The notes below the pieces were generated by a model. It saw nothing but the letters and a program-made list of their open reading frames with translations. It was not told the DNA's origin and ran no database searches. A program made the translations under genes and the position numbers. From Echinostoma caproni (taxonomy: Eukaryota > Platyhelminthes > Trematoda > Plagiorchiida > Echinostomatidae), in assembly GCA_900618425.1 (NCBI GenBank), contig UZAN01039552.1, forward strand, positions 79,896 through 143,895: a DNA stretch of 64,000 nt, given 5' to 3'. The first letter of the stretch is position 1. Each line of letters begins with the position of its first letter. Positions 1-11,770 of the stretch are shown here, piece by piece.

Positions 1-1985
1 ACACTTGTTTTTTCTGTCCAAAACAACCACTTTGTAAAGGTCTTCAAAGGCACCCTGCAGGTCTGTCAAATTCGGTGGGTCTTTTGGATGAGAAGTGCAC
101 TGCGAAAAGCGCGTTCTACATATAGATTGTTTTGCTTCGTGTAGGCTATTCGAACTAGCATTGTGTGTCAAGATGTACACCATGAGCTGTGTGAAATATT
201 TTCTAGACTTAACTTTAGGTTTAAGGCAGGTTATTCGCGGACAACAGCATAGGGTTTGAACACATTAAAATTGGACGAACAAATGAAAGTCCCTAATATT
301 ATGATTTTGTTAAGACTACTGTGAAAACAAACACTGTTCTCACTTTTGCAATTGTTTCATTAAGCGCAATCATCTAGGTATAGCTGATTTAGAGCAACCC
401 CATGAGGTCTGTCACATGATCATTGCAAAGTGGAGAGGGATTTGTGGGTTTCAAGCAGTCCAGTTTGGCGGGTTCTTCTTCCACAAGCATAAAAAACAAT
501 AAGGTTTTTTATGCATTGATCAAGTAAAAATGTCAAATTCACTGAAGCTAACATTGAAAAATCAGAATCTCTGAAAACTCATTAGCCTGGGGTAATATGC
601 ATGTCTCTTCTTTTCTTTCTGCGCTAAATGATGAAAACAACCTGCCAGGAATTTATCAATCAATTGAGGAGTTTCAATACTACTTTCCTTTAGTCACAGC
701 GATCGTTTTGGTAACAGTTCTGATTGAAAATCACAGATATACCTTAGGGTTGGATCAGCCTCAATTTATCAACAGTAGAGTTGGTGCAGGTGATGTGACA
801 CTGATATGCCGAGCAAAACCAAAACCTAATTCAATAATTTAGATTCCTTTCTAAACTAAACAACGATTGAGAAAAAAAGAGGAAAGTTGCGAAAAATACA
901 AGATTTTGTATGATATATGGAAAAGCAATATAGTAAACCAGAAAGTATTTCAGAAAGTAAACTGACGATATTTGGGTTTCTGTGACTTGAAATACCTAGG
1001 CCCTTTGGGCGTAGAGAAGCATCATAAATAAATGAAAATATTCTAATCGTTGAGGAAAGCCAAAATCAGAACTTGTTCGCAGTGATATCGCAGTGAATTT
1101 GTTTTGAAACAATGACAAACGTTCAACTATTCAGTTATTCACTATGAATAGCGAGAACGCCTGCTCAACATCACGAAATTATTCAACGATTTCTTTTCTC
1201 AAAATGGCATTTTCTTCCGAATGAATACTTCGGTTATACATGTCTGGATGAAAGACTGCTGTACTGCATTATTTAATTCGTATATTACAAATTAAACCTC
1301 AAAATGAGAAAAATGTCATGTCGTTAGTGTTCACCTACCTAATGCACCCATCACGACAAACTGACAATAATTTTTCCAATGCTGAAGATCATCAGTATAT
1401 ATTTTTTAGTTTAGTTTGGTTTATTTTATGCGCATATTTGTGCATATGAAAAAGCAAGTTGACGCGTTAGTTGCCTCCGGTTTGTCATACTATGCGTTTG
1501 CTAGTGTTTAACACTGCGTTTATTGTGATAAGTATGGTATGAACACTGAAGGCACATTTTGAACAATCATTTGGGAGACCCGTTTCTTGGTCTAAATCTT
1601 TGTCTTGAGCCACATAGTCTGCAGTTAAAATCCTGCGTGAATCGTGAAGTGAATTCAACGTATTCATAAGCGTTTCCTAGGACAAGTGAGATTACAAGAG
1701 AAGCAGAATTAGATACACTGTCTAAATCTCACGGTAAACCAAAGTAGTATCATTCATAGAACTGCTAAACTTTGAAACGCAACAAATATTTTGTACATTG
1801 AAACGAAATCATTTCGCAGACCATTTGATAACGCAGAGACACAATTGTAATTCCCTTTGTGTGCAAAAAAACAAAGATTTACTGCTTCGACCCCTTTAGA
1901 GGGAGCACTTTTTTGCAACACAGTGCAGCTGTCATATCAGCAATGAAATCTGTCCGAAATAACAATAGTAACTTGTACTCTACTA
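1..1985. other. Non-coding, AT-rich stretch
   Basis: I see no gene. The longest ATG-initiated frame (597-842, plus) would give 81 residues with one hydrophobic patch near residues 30-43. It has no family I know and no convincing splice sites. Most likely intergenic or intronic filler. Confidence 0.5.
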
Positions 1986-2530
1986 TTAACCCCACAAACA
2001 CTCCGGTATAAGGTTGAGTAGACAGTCGCATAAACTAAATGTACACTCCGTCACACGGTTGCTAAGGCGATTCAGCCCCAGATGGCTGGGATATGATTGG
2101 AATGTATTTCGTTTCTTCCAGTTGGACACACCCCTAAAAGCATTACCGACAAGTGGATTAGGTGAAGTGAAACACACGCTACACGTGCCCAGCCAGACCA
2201 ACGCGTAGAAAAATTTGGGTGATTCATGCAGTGGACGGACAGGTCGTTTACGGATGGCCAATCGATGATGGGCAAAAGTTGGCCAATCCAAGCCCGAGGT
2301 CAAGGACGGAACTGACGTGCGCGCGCGAACGCCGCATGCGCATTAATTCTGGCGTGTAACCTTAAGAATGTGTTGCTATTTGTGCGTTTCGCACCAGTCC
2401 ACAAGTCGTGCCATCTGTGCATCATCTGTTCGTGGGTAGCAGACTGAAGACTACATCGTGCATGGCCTCCGTCAGTGGATAAGATTCTTTTCGCACAGCA
2501 GGTCAAAACGTGATATGATACTGCCAAACA
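1986..2530. repeat. GC-richer, low-stop block, probable old dispersed repeat
   Basis: This block is visibly richer in G+C and CpG than its surroundings, for example the CG-rich run near 2318-2345. It stays open in several overlapping frames: minus 1986-2303 and 2072-2275, plus 2014-2208, and minus 2300-2527. Several overlapping frames with no recognisable domain are more typical of a repeat or regulatory CpG-rich piece than of a gene. No tail, terminal repeat or target-site duplication was found. The repeat call is an inference from composition only; it could also be a promoter-like CpG cluster. Confidence 0.3.
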
Positions 2531-5490
2531 AGCAATGACTTAATGGATATCCTACACGGATTTCAGCAATCAATTTGTGCCTAGGACACACTTAGTGGAT
2601 TGCTGTATCTTCTGTTTTGACAGCACTTTCGATTGGGAACTAAAATTGATGTTAATGAAATTCGAATTTAACTGACCGAGTGGATTTGACTTCAACACAT
2701 TTGATTTTGCATATCATCGGAAAGAGGTAAATTCTTTTGTAAAAATCACCATTTGAAAAAACCAACTGATCACAGAAAATTTCCCATGCGCTATTTTAAC
2801 TGATGTTCCATAGCAACGGATTCGATTTATTTCAATTAATTATTTCTCAATATGTCAAACTTAGATAATTTAGCATTGGTCCCGAATTTTCTGACCTCCA
2901 ACCTCATTATGTTAGTGAATAAGTGAAATGTTCAGCTGCACGTTTATAGCACTTATTTTTTCTCGTCTGAATGTGGTTAGATTATTCCACGAATTTCCGA
3001 TTACCCGCAGAGATACTTTCATTGATTGGAAACTTCAACAAAGGAATGCATTATGAAAACATATGGCAACTGGTTCATTTAAACGCAAATGAAATGGATC
3101 AATAGGAGTACAGCCATCAATCATCTCTAACCAAATGGAGACAGTAACGTGATAAATAGCAACGAACCTGGAATTTCTGAGCTCATTTTAAACAAATTAG
3201 CAGCTCAATCCAATAGGTGGCTATATTAAAACTTTCAATTACCCTTATTTTTTGGTTTGAAGAGACATTTATGTACCTGGTATGAACCACACTTAATTTG
3301 AAAGCTTTTCACGGTGTTTATTATGCTATTTTCATCATCAGCTGGTTCTTTCATACATCAGTCACAATTTACTGGGTCAACATGACACTGTCATCCCGCA
3401 AAATCAGTCCAATTTCCAACTATATAGAAACATCGCAAGTAGGTTGTTTACACCACAGCGCAGTTTTGATTGGCATGTGTAACATAATGCGTTGCGTTCA
3501 CAGCCATCTAAGGAAAATGCCAAATAACCGAAGTCACTTTGTGATGAAAGATTTTTCTAAAGCCAAAGTGATTTTCCTTTGCTTAAGATTTATAGAGTAC
3601 CACACCAATTGTTTGTAAACGTCTCATGGTTGAATGTTCACTATTTAACGGTTGCGTAGCCTCAATGAAACCATAGGAAGGCTTAACATAGCCAAAAAAC
3701 TGGAATACATATTTTGATGCTTCTGGGGTTTCCTATTACTATATATGAACCGAAGGTCAACCTTTTTTTCCAGCGTAATTCGGGGGAGGAGGGGGGGGTG
3801 GGTGGCAGGAAAACCAACCTTTGATTGTCTTCTTAGCTACTCCTTACATACAACCGAATCATCCCTGATGAATCACCTGCCACAAGTTCAGATTTCGTGC
3901 TCACATTTATTGATCTTGATCTTGATCTGCCATATAGGTTGATGTGTAATTACAATGAGTTTTCTGTTTGAGGAGAGTTGCTTGAGCCCCTGTGAAAGTA
4001 CTAATACATCATAATACTCACTGGATTGGAAATACCATTTTTGTGGTTCTTATTTTGATGACTTAGCTTACAAGGTTAAAAGAGACTCATTTGAGATTAC
4101 GATGTGCGTAACTTTCTCTCATGTTGTAGTATACGTTATAACGATGACTAAACTATATGTGTGCACCAACAAATCAGTCACGGAAAATCGATTTCTATAT
4201 CTTGCCTCAGTGGTTAACCAAACTTATTTGGCAGTGGTTTTTCAAAAGGAGAAACTTGTGCTTCATCCTAAAAAAACAATTTTTCATGAATGCTTGCTTC
4301 TCATTGTAAGAATTCAAGCTATTTCGATTTCGGTAATGTATTTAAGCAAATGTTAGAGCGCACGCTAACCCCAAAACTCGAATTGTTGTTGGTTATGNGA
4401 CCAATGAATGTAACCACTACGCCAATCGATGCGACTGCGTCATGTGTACGGTTGCCTAGATACAGAACTGAGTAAATAACATAACCCGGACGGAGACGGT
4501 TAATACTCACCTGCGTAAATTTATGCATTCCGCTCTGAATCGTTTTAGTGTACTTACCCTGCTAAATAACTATCAATATATCGCTCACTTTCTTCATGGT
4601 GTATACTTTTATTGTTGTATGGGGCCGTCGTTTGTACACGGTTTGTATTGAAGAACCGTTTTACAGTGCGGCCTACTTGAAGTAAGCAACGTTCGGTCTC
4701 ATGGGGTTAGCACACGTCAGTAAATGCATTTGTCTGTTAATTCTCAAGAGCAACAGCTAATCTTCACAGAATCTTTCTCGACGTTTTTATCACGAGTCAC
4801 TGAAATTCAGGTTTTATTGACTTTACCCAATTAAGTACCAGGTCACATGTGTTCTTATTGTTTAGTTTAATACACAAATATGTACAAGTACAGAAAGATA
4901 GGGTGAGTTTTATGACGGAGTCGAAGTGATCAAACGTAACAGAGAAATGCACCTTTTTGCCTTTAGGAATCTTTCGATAGAATAATCAATTTTCTTCAAA
5001 ATTCTAGCTTTAACACACATTCCAAACAATACAACATCTTGCAGTTGCCAAGAGTTATTGATAATCAAGGGCGGTAAGTGTTTGTTGGCACCGTGTTTGA
5101 AAACGTCATTTGATGACTTTATATTACATTTTACACAATTCGAAGGTATGTAACTTGCACAATGCTCCCTTGAATTCACTACAGTTACAAACAACATTGC
5201 ATATTCTCACTGGATAATAAATACAAACGTTACATCTCGATATTTGGACATAACGGAAAGCATAATTCGTAGAACTCACTCATAACTTTTAAACTAGATA
5301 CAGTTGCATAAGCTTAGCAGAAAAGACGATGCAGAAATATGTACAACGTTGTTTAGACAGATAAGGTTTCCCAAGAAGCTGTTGACCAGGATTTCGATCA
5401 CATTGTGAATTATGCCATTTATCGTGAAACAGCTACTTTGAATCGAAAAAATAAATGCTTCCACCTGATTGGACCTTTTAGCTGGGTAAA
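2531..5490. other. No gene seen
   Basis: AT-rich sequence with scattered short frames only. A G-rich run (3781-3802) and one ambiguous base (4398) are the only distinctive points. The minus frame at 4319-4528 has a composition reminiscent of dispersed repeats, but nothing in it can be named. Confidence 0.45.
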
Positions 5491-5494
5491 TCTT

Positions 5495-5605
5495 TCCACC
5501 CAAACGAAGATCGAACCTGGGAACTCACATCCAAAATCATGGCCTGCGAATCACTTAGAAGAGCAGTTTGGTTTCGGTTACCACGCCCAGTGCAGCATAA
5601 TTCGG
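5495..5605 (-). repeat. tRNA-like (SINE-type) remnant
   Basis: Read on the minus strand, the segment contains a good RNA polymerase III B-box core (GGTTCGATC, around 5510-5520). It is preceded by a region laid out like a tRNA body. The acceptor and T stems do not pair properly, so this is not a functional tRNA gene. A tRNA-derived short interspersed element, or an isolated degenerate tRNA copy, fits best. No tail or second copy was aligned. Confidence 0.3.
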
Positions 5606-6947
5606 CTATACTGGTAACATCCAAATAAAGGAATCAAAAATCAATCTGTTATGAGAAACACCTTCATCATTCTTCTCTGATATTTCATTTGAGAGATGAA
5701 TGATCCATTCATCTTACAAGCAAAATCGATAAAACGTATGACACGTAAACTATTTATCGCCACCTCAGCATGAGTCTTTGTGCATTTCGTCACCCAATTT
5801 CAAGTGCGACTATTTCAAAGTTGTGGACATAAAAATACCTGAAGCAAGAAATTTAAGTCGGTTTAATGTTTTCCAAATTATGTTAGATGAAATCATAGCC
5901 GGAGGGGTCTTTTTGAAAGTTATAACTTCAGTTAGGAACGTTTTTCGAAAAGAGTTTCGAGAACGAATCAGAGTAAAGAACTGCTGTCCGCACAAGTGCA
6001 TGTCGATTACAATACAGTAAGTTTGTGAGAGCTAACCATAGATAGTTGTTCGTTTTGTATCTACGTGTGGAAGGCATTATGGTCGTGAGGATTATGGTTG
6101 ACATTTGTGACATTTCGACAATAATACGATACAGCACATATATTACTGGAGGTTGTAATGAGATATCGATTTTGTGTGACTGTCCTGTAGCCTTCCTTAT
6201 ACTCGACGTAAAATGGTAATTCAGACCAACGAACAGCGCAGTCGAGCAGAGAAAATGTTTATTTTTTTCTGTTGTTAAATTAAATTACTTTAGTGCATAC
6301 GAACTGCCCGTGAATCACTGGAACTCCGGACTCGTCACCTAAGTAAAGACGAGTATTTTATTACGGTACTTCGTGCCTGCCATCCTAGAATGTAAGATAT
6401 GAAAAAATCCATCAGCAGAACCAGTAAAACTCAAGTCACGCATTGATTGACACTGAAACAGTCCACTGGTGTTCTATGTAAAGAATCTATAATTTGAATC
6501 CGGGATGTGAGTGTGTGCCAATAATGAAATACGAAGTGAGATAAACTGGAGTCAAGTGCCAGTCATTATGCTCCACGCGGCAATCTGAGGGTAGGACGTT
6601 CGAGTACAGTTTATGTCTTGCATGTACACGAGTTACTGTGACAAAGTTATAAACCGTGAATCCGAATAATCTGTTTAGACGATAACTCTCACTTGAACAT
6701 AATCCAGTATGACAAAGGTGTACCCCCAAACGTTGTTGTAAAATCCGTATAACATATCATCATCATCGTCGTACAGCGTAATACAGTAAGGCGAACTTCG
6801 AGATCGCTGCCAAACTTATAATGCATACAAGATAAGTGAGAATGTGTAAGGAGAACAGGGATTGGGTCTATTTTTAGGGACGGGAAAAGAAAGTGAACCT
6901 ATATGGTCAATACAGAGTACAAAGCCCAACTGTGCATACATACACTT
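5606..6947. other. No gene seen
   Basis: Short overlapping frames around 5778-6137 are on opposite strands and have no recognisable features. Nothing else is supported here. Confidence 0.45.
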
Positions 6948-7280
6948 TCAAGCATTCTGGTCTGATAAAAAGTGACAGCATGGTTTCCATTGCTGTCGGT
7001 TCGCAGTCATGACCTTCGATGTCTCCAACCATGCGGTTTCGGAGTCTTTCGGACTCCAATCCAGAAGACGACAGACACCTACTCTACCTAATCGCTCTGT
7101 GCATTTCTTCATGCCTCGTCTCCCCGTCGTCTGCTGGCCTCCACATGGCTTTCTCCAGCCTGTATCAGCCACTGCAAACAAGGCGCTCTGCGGTAGGCGA
7201 CCGTCGGACATACGCAAAACGTGTCCCAACCAACGGAGCCTGCTGAGCTGGATTCGATGAGATAGTGAGTTCTTGTTCAA
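6948..7280 (-). pseudogene. C-terminal module of the same LINE
   Basis: About 110 codons remain open. The order is RLRWLGHVLRM, LPQSALFAVADTGWRKPCGG, a MKKCTERL segment, and RLLDWSPKD followed by AWLETSKVM and a QQWKPC ending. This is the post-RT tail typical of this LINE clade. The same module, at various stages of decay, recurs in six other places in the window, which makes it a handy tag for counting copies. Confidence 0.85.
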
Positions 7281-7826
7281 TGCATTCCCAAACGCCCAAC
7301 GACTTACTTCTAAGTTACTAACCCGCTCACTCCATCAACCTTAAGCCAGACTACGTATGCATCGGTTGTCGAACACTGCTAAACGACGGGTGTCTTCTAC
7401 CCGCAAATTCAAGGACTCACAACCGTAAAGCAGAAATGATCGTACAGTGGCGCAGTGTACGTGACTTTTCAACTTCAGTGAAACGTCACGTCTACGCCAA
7501 AGGTGTTTTAATCCTGCGTACGCTGCTCAAGCCTTGGAAATGCGGGCTGATATCTCCTTCGATACGCTGCCGTCGTCGGTCACGCAGTTACCTAAGTACG
7601 AGAAGCGGTCAACTTCAGCCAATTCCTGACCGTCTAGTTTCAAAACAGAACTCGGTTACACCCAGTCTTGTAGCATCACTTTTCACTTTGAAGGTGCAAA
7701 GCGCATGCCGAACGGAGCGACAGAACCTGCTAGTCTGTCAAGTGCTCTTTGTGCATCCTCCATACATTAGAACAAGTAAACGATGCCGTCAGCGTACTCC
7801 AAATCGCAAGGCTTTTCTCTAGCCGT

Positions 7827-8108
7827 CTATTCAATACCTACATTTTGGAGACCACTAAGTTTGTTCTCCAGTATTTTGTCCATGACGAACTTGAACAGAG
7901 ATGGCGAAAGAGGGCAGCCTTGACGAACACCGCTGCTGGTTATGAACGATCTACTCAGCCCGCCGTAGACGATTACGCTCCCAGAAGTATGTGAGTAGAG
8001 TGAACTCAGTATGTCCACAAACTTCTGAGGCATTCCTTTGAGAAGGAGCAGACCCATAAGGGATCCGCGGTCAACTGAGTCGAAGGCTCCTTTTCGGTCG
8101 AGGAACAT
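7827..8108 (-). pseudogene. Reverse transcriptase palm fragment of the 6948-8245 LINE
   Basis: This is the longest uninterrupted piece of the element, about 93 codons. It holds motif A, with the aspartate in FLDRKGAFDS, and motif B, with RQGCPLSPSLF. The frame is closed by a stop just before the YADG motif. No intact start or endonuclease is present, so the piece cannot make a working enzyme. Confidence 0.88.
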
Positions 8109-8639
8109 GACAACCGTTGGTCGACGGTGCGTATGGCGTAGCTCGAGGATTGGACACAGGATGAAGATTTGATCAATACGACCGCGACCCGGTCGAAATC
8201 CTGCTTGTTGTTCGCGGATGTTTGTCTTAGACTCAAATGTATAAGATATGAATCACTTTCAAATTAAAAGATCACTTTTCGCCATAATACTGCAACAATT
8301 TCTATGCAATACCCAAAATTCACACATTCCACAACCTAGACAAGGCTGGTAAAAATCCGACACATCGGGTTAAATAATATTTTCGATGACTTTTTCATAC
8401 TGAAGAAACGACAGAAACTAAAGAAGATAAACAAAGTTCTCGTTTTCAAATTTATTTTCACTACTAGATTTGTGTGAATGTACATTTTACTGGATATCTC
8501 GCCCGAGATTTGAATATGCGGTCCATCATATGAGGTAATAATGCGTCAAAGAGTTTACATTGGACCTGAACAACTGAGTCGCTGTCGGGCCAAAACGAAT
8601 TGACTGACCATCTCCGGAGATGACACATGACTAAAAGTG

Positions 8640-8760
8640 AATTGGCATTTCTGTTCAGCCCTGGTATGAGCTGTTATGCACAGTGCTAACACATGTCTTA
8701 CATGTGATGGGTCCGGAGTTCTAATCCCAGGACGGGACGGTGCATATGCATTACTGATGG
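8640..8760 (+). repeat. tRNA-like (SINE-type) remnant
   Basis: The segment around 8685-8725 can form an anticodon-like arm (CACAT / ATGTG around a 7-nt loop). A degenerate T-arm/B-box follows (AGTTCTAATCCC). The T stem has mismatches and there is no proper acceptor stem, so it is not a tRNA gene. A tRNA-derived SINE head is likely. The minus-strand frame over it (8555-8776) is a by-product. Confidence 0.35.
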
Positions 8761-11159
8761 GATCTTTTAAGAGCAAACGTCGAGTATATTGCTGATGAGT
8801 GTACGGCTGACTGGAAGATCTGAGGAATGTGCGTGAACACGAATTCCGAAGGATGACCGGGGCGTTTCAACCAACAAATTCACGTGTCCTCACTATTTGA
8901 CCTGGGTGAAAAACAGTCAATAACAAAATACATCTTTTTGTTAATTTGTATTGTGAAAATTCAAACTGAGTAGTGCATTTTTTCTCATTTAATCAGTCAG
9001 TGCGGTCACGTGGAGCTGTTCAGAACGGGTTCTACTTTTGACCTGACTCTCATGTGCTCAGTTATATCGACGTGGTAAACCTGTAAATGGGTTTGACGAA
9101 CAATCATCAAAACTTCAGGTTCACCCACAATTACGCATCAAGTATATTTGAATGAATCATATATAACATTTCAAGCTATGGGTAGGAAACCGATGAGGAA
9201 TTAGACCAGATACTTTATTCGACTATATTTAGAGAACCCACTATATTCAATGAAATTGGTGCACCAATATTATAACACAGATAATGAAAGCCTAAGGTTT
9301 CGTAGTGATTGGCTTTGCATCAATATAGATTCGATTATGTTTATTTCCAAAATCTGTGAGGATGTGCTTTTGTTCAAAAATCATCGTATCAATTCGTCCA
9401 GAGTCAATGTTACCGCATAACTCTTATCTTCTTCACTCTTGTTAAGTTCATTATAGATAACCAACAGTTGAATATGGTTTTCATAGCTCTGTGCAGTTTG
9501 AAGAAGCATATTAATTAACTAGGGATTCTTCCGAGAAAACCTGTGGATCGAATATGCGACCTCGTAAAAATTGATCTCAATGACATAGTAACCACTAGCC
9601 ACTCAAGCGCTATTGCAAACAATTTTATACAAATTCGAGGAGCTCATGAACTTTCTCAGAGCTTTCCTGATGATGTGATGAGTATAGTTATAGTGTGCAA
9701 AATGTGTGCGATAAATAAAGCCAATAATGAACGTGAAAATTCAGTAAAACTGCTCTGTATGGTTTTCTTTTCTTTTCATTAAAACCGTTTTGAATATGCA
9801 CAGTGGCATATGGCATCATTTTGGTGTAAAATCTTACTTCAACCAGTTCGGACATTTCACTCAAATGACAATTCAATACAACAGGATCCTCGTTGGATGA
9901 TTGATAATTTCCGTAAATTAATAGTAATTGAAATATACTTCAGATAAGTATGATGTAGATGGTTCTTCAAATACTTAAACATGCTCTAACAACTTAAAAT
10001 GCAACTCATAGTAACATCTATTAGTATAACTCGACAATGTAGATACCAGGTATCATTTGGTGGAGCATTTACGTTATAAACCGATCGATACTTGACGGGC
10101 GCGCCACATTTAGCTTACCCAATGATTAGCGGAGAGCGTTGTGAAGGCACGTAATTAGAAACAATTTCAGCCAGTGATTGCTCGGAACGAGTCTACCAAT
10201 CATAAGTGAACAGAAGTGAGTAGAGTTGGGGAAGGCTGAGAGCTGACAATGTCGACTCATGACTGTCTAAGCCCAATGTCTGTCTGTCAAGTTTATCTAA
10301 CTATGAAGTTGAAATACGTTTGTCTGTATGCCGCTTTAGCAGGAAGTCCAAACTAGATTCCCCTTCCGAATACGCAAATGCAAAATGCGACAGTTCTACT
10401 CAAGTATGTGCATAATTCATGTTGCGTTCATTCTTGAGTAAACGATCTTATTAATACGAGCCATCACCACATTCTGATTGTTGCAGCATTTTTCACCAAT
10501 AAAGCAGCATTTGATTAACCAAAATCTGTTGCATATTTGCTGACAACTGTGCGCAACGAGGGCATAAGATATTTTCATTGTTGACACTTCAATTTCTAGG
10601 GTATATTGTGTGATTTTCATTCGCCGTGTTTATATGTTCTCGCATAGAAACTTGGTAGAATGGTTGATGATTCGGTGAGTTTGAAACGAATTCGACCAAA
10701 ACGAAATAAAAAATAGAATACCATGAAGTTGAATAAAATTTACCCGTTATTTTATCTACAACTCTCACAGCATTCGCATCATCATCTGATTATGTCCCCT
10801 CCTCATACACTGTTATTGTGCGTTTTAAAATATAAACATATTCAAACGTATCCTTTTCTCGGTGATAAGAACGGTGTCCTACTGATTGTTATTGAAAACT
10901 TTCAGTATCACTGACTGATTTCTTTTCATTAACCACCGTTTCTTCATAATTCTATTAGTATGCCGTCTGAAGAAAATGGTATTTTTTTTTTGGGGGGGGG
11001 GGCGATCCAAAGGAGACCTAACACTATAGTAATCGGAAAAGGAAGGGCATCAAACGGAACCCCTATAGGAGGTTTATCAATAGAAATATATGCATATATA
11101 TATATGTACACATGCACATATAACTTATATCAGTCTTTGCGAAGGAGATGCGTTGTGAA
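8761..11159. other. No gene seen; one T/G homopolymer junction
   Basis: No coding feature is supported. At 10982-11002 ten T are followed directly by eleven G. A short AT dinucleotide run lies near 11091-11105. The minus frame 10417-10620 and plus frame 10723-10914 have no recognisable content. Confidence 0.45.
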
Positions 11160-11770
11160 TTATTGAGTTCCTCCTTTAAAGCGCTGTTCATTTTGAGAGG
11201 TCCATCATCTTCAATCTCCGTCGCAGTCCAAACTGTTAGTCAAACAAATTTTGGTGCAATCATCTTTATTAAAAGATATTATTTCCTTGTTTGGAGGGAC
11301 TCGATCTTAACAGGTTGCTCCGGCCAAAGCAGGTGAACTTGCTTGAGGATAATACTCCGGGACTTTTGGACTAACTATGGTTGCACCCATAACGCAGCGG
11401 GGCAGTGTGTTAATACCACATTCCCCTGGAGGCTGCTGTCCAGTTCATTAGATCTTGCTCCTTTCCGATAATGCTAAAAGTCCCAGGTGCTTCGATGCAC
11501 AATTTAAACAGTGACCACTGCCATAACGAAAAAGGTATGNNNGATTCTGGGCCAGTGGTTCATCCACCCGGTTATAGCCCCGATTGTTGAACAATAGTCC
11601 TTTCGTTTTAGTGAGAACCACCTCATCCAGAGGAAGGCAGTGGTTAGAGCTTTCTCAGTAGAGACTATTTGAGATTCCTTGCGGTACGTTTGCGTTTTGA
11701 GAAATGCGAGAGAAAAGTAACCGGTCACAACACGCGGCACTCACCCTTGACTATAATGAGCCTTTCGGAG
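11160..11770. repeat. Probable dispersed repeat, class unknown
   Basis: A moderately GC-rich block with a word composition unlike its AT-rich flanks. It includes a three-base ambiguity (11540-11542) that suggests an assembly problem of the kind repeats cause. The minus frame 11504-11740 has no domain I know. Its look recalls untranslated ends of LINEs, but I could not align it to another copy in the window. Confidence 0.25.

Larger units (their letters stand above)
6948..8245 (-). mobile_element. Non-LTR retrotransposon fragment (RT C-half plus C-terminal tail)
   Basis: On the minus strand the pieces line up in LINE order. First come EQQAGFRPGRGRIDQ (about 8215-8175) and RT motif A (FLDRKGAFDSVDR, about 8105-8067). 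Then comes motif B (SGVRQGCPLSPSLF, about 7930-7890). Motif C follows at complement(7785-7796), which reads YADG instead of YADD. Next are a YLGNCVT block, a KHLWRRRD block, and the clade's C-terminal module RLRWLGHVLRM at about 7245-7210, running to about 6948. Stops and frame changes interrupt it at several points, including right after motif C. The 5' end is truncated at about 8245, inside the fingers, so the endonuclease and the RT start are absent. The clade is RTE/jockey-like; exact placement needs a tree. Confidence 0.9.

Noticed and set aside
3781..3802. G-rich run as a quadruplex regulator
   Set aside because: No nearby gene and only partly regular G-tracts; left as simple sequence.
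7436..7822. Plus-strand open frame of 128 codons
   Set aside because: It lies opposite the minus-strand LINE reverse transcriptase, whose conserved blocks explain the sequence.
8655..8745. Functional tRNA gene
   Set aside because: An anticodon-like arm forms, but the T stem has mismatches and there is no acceptor stem.
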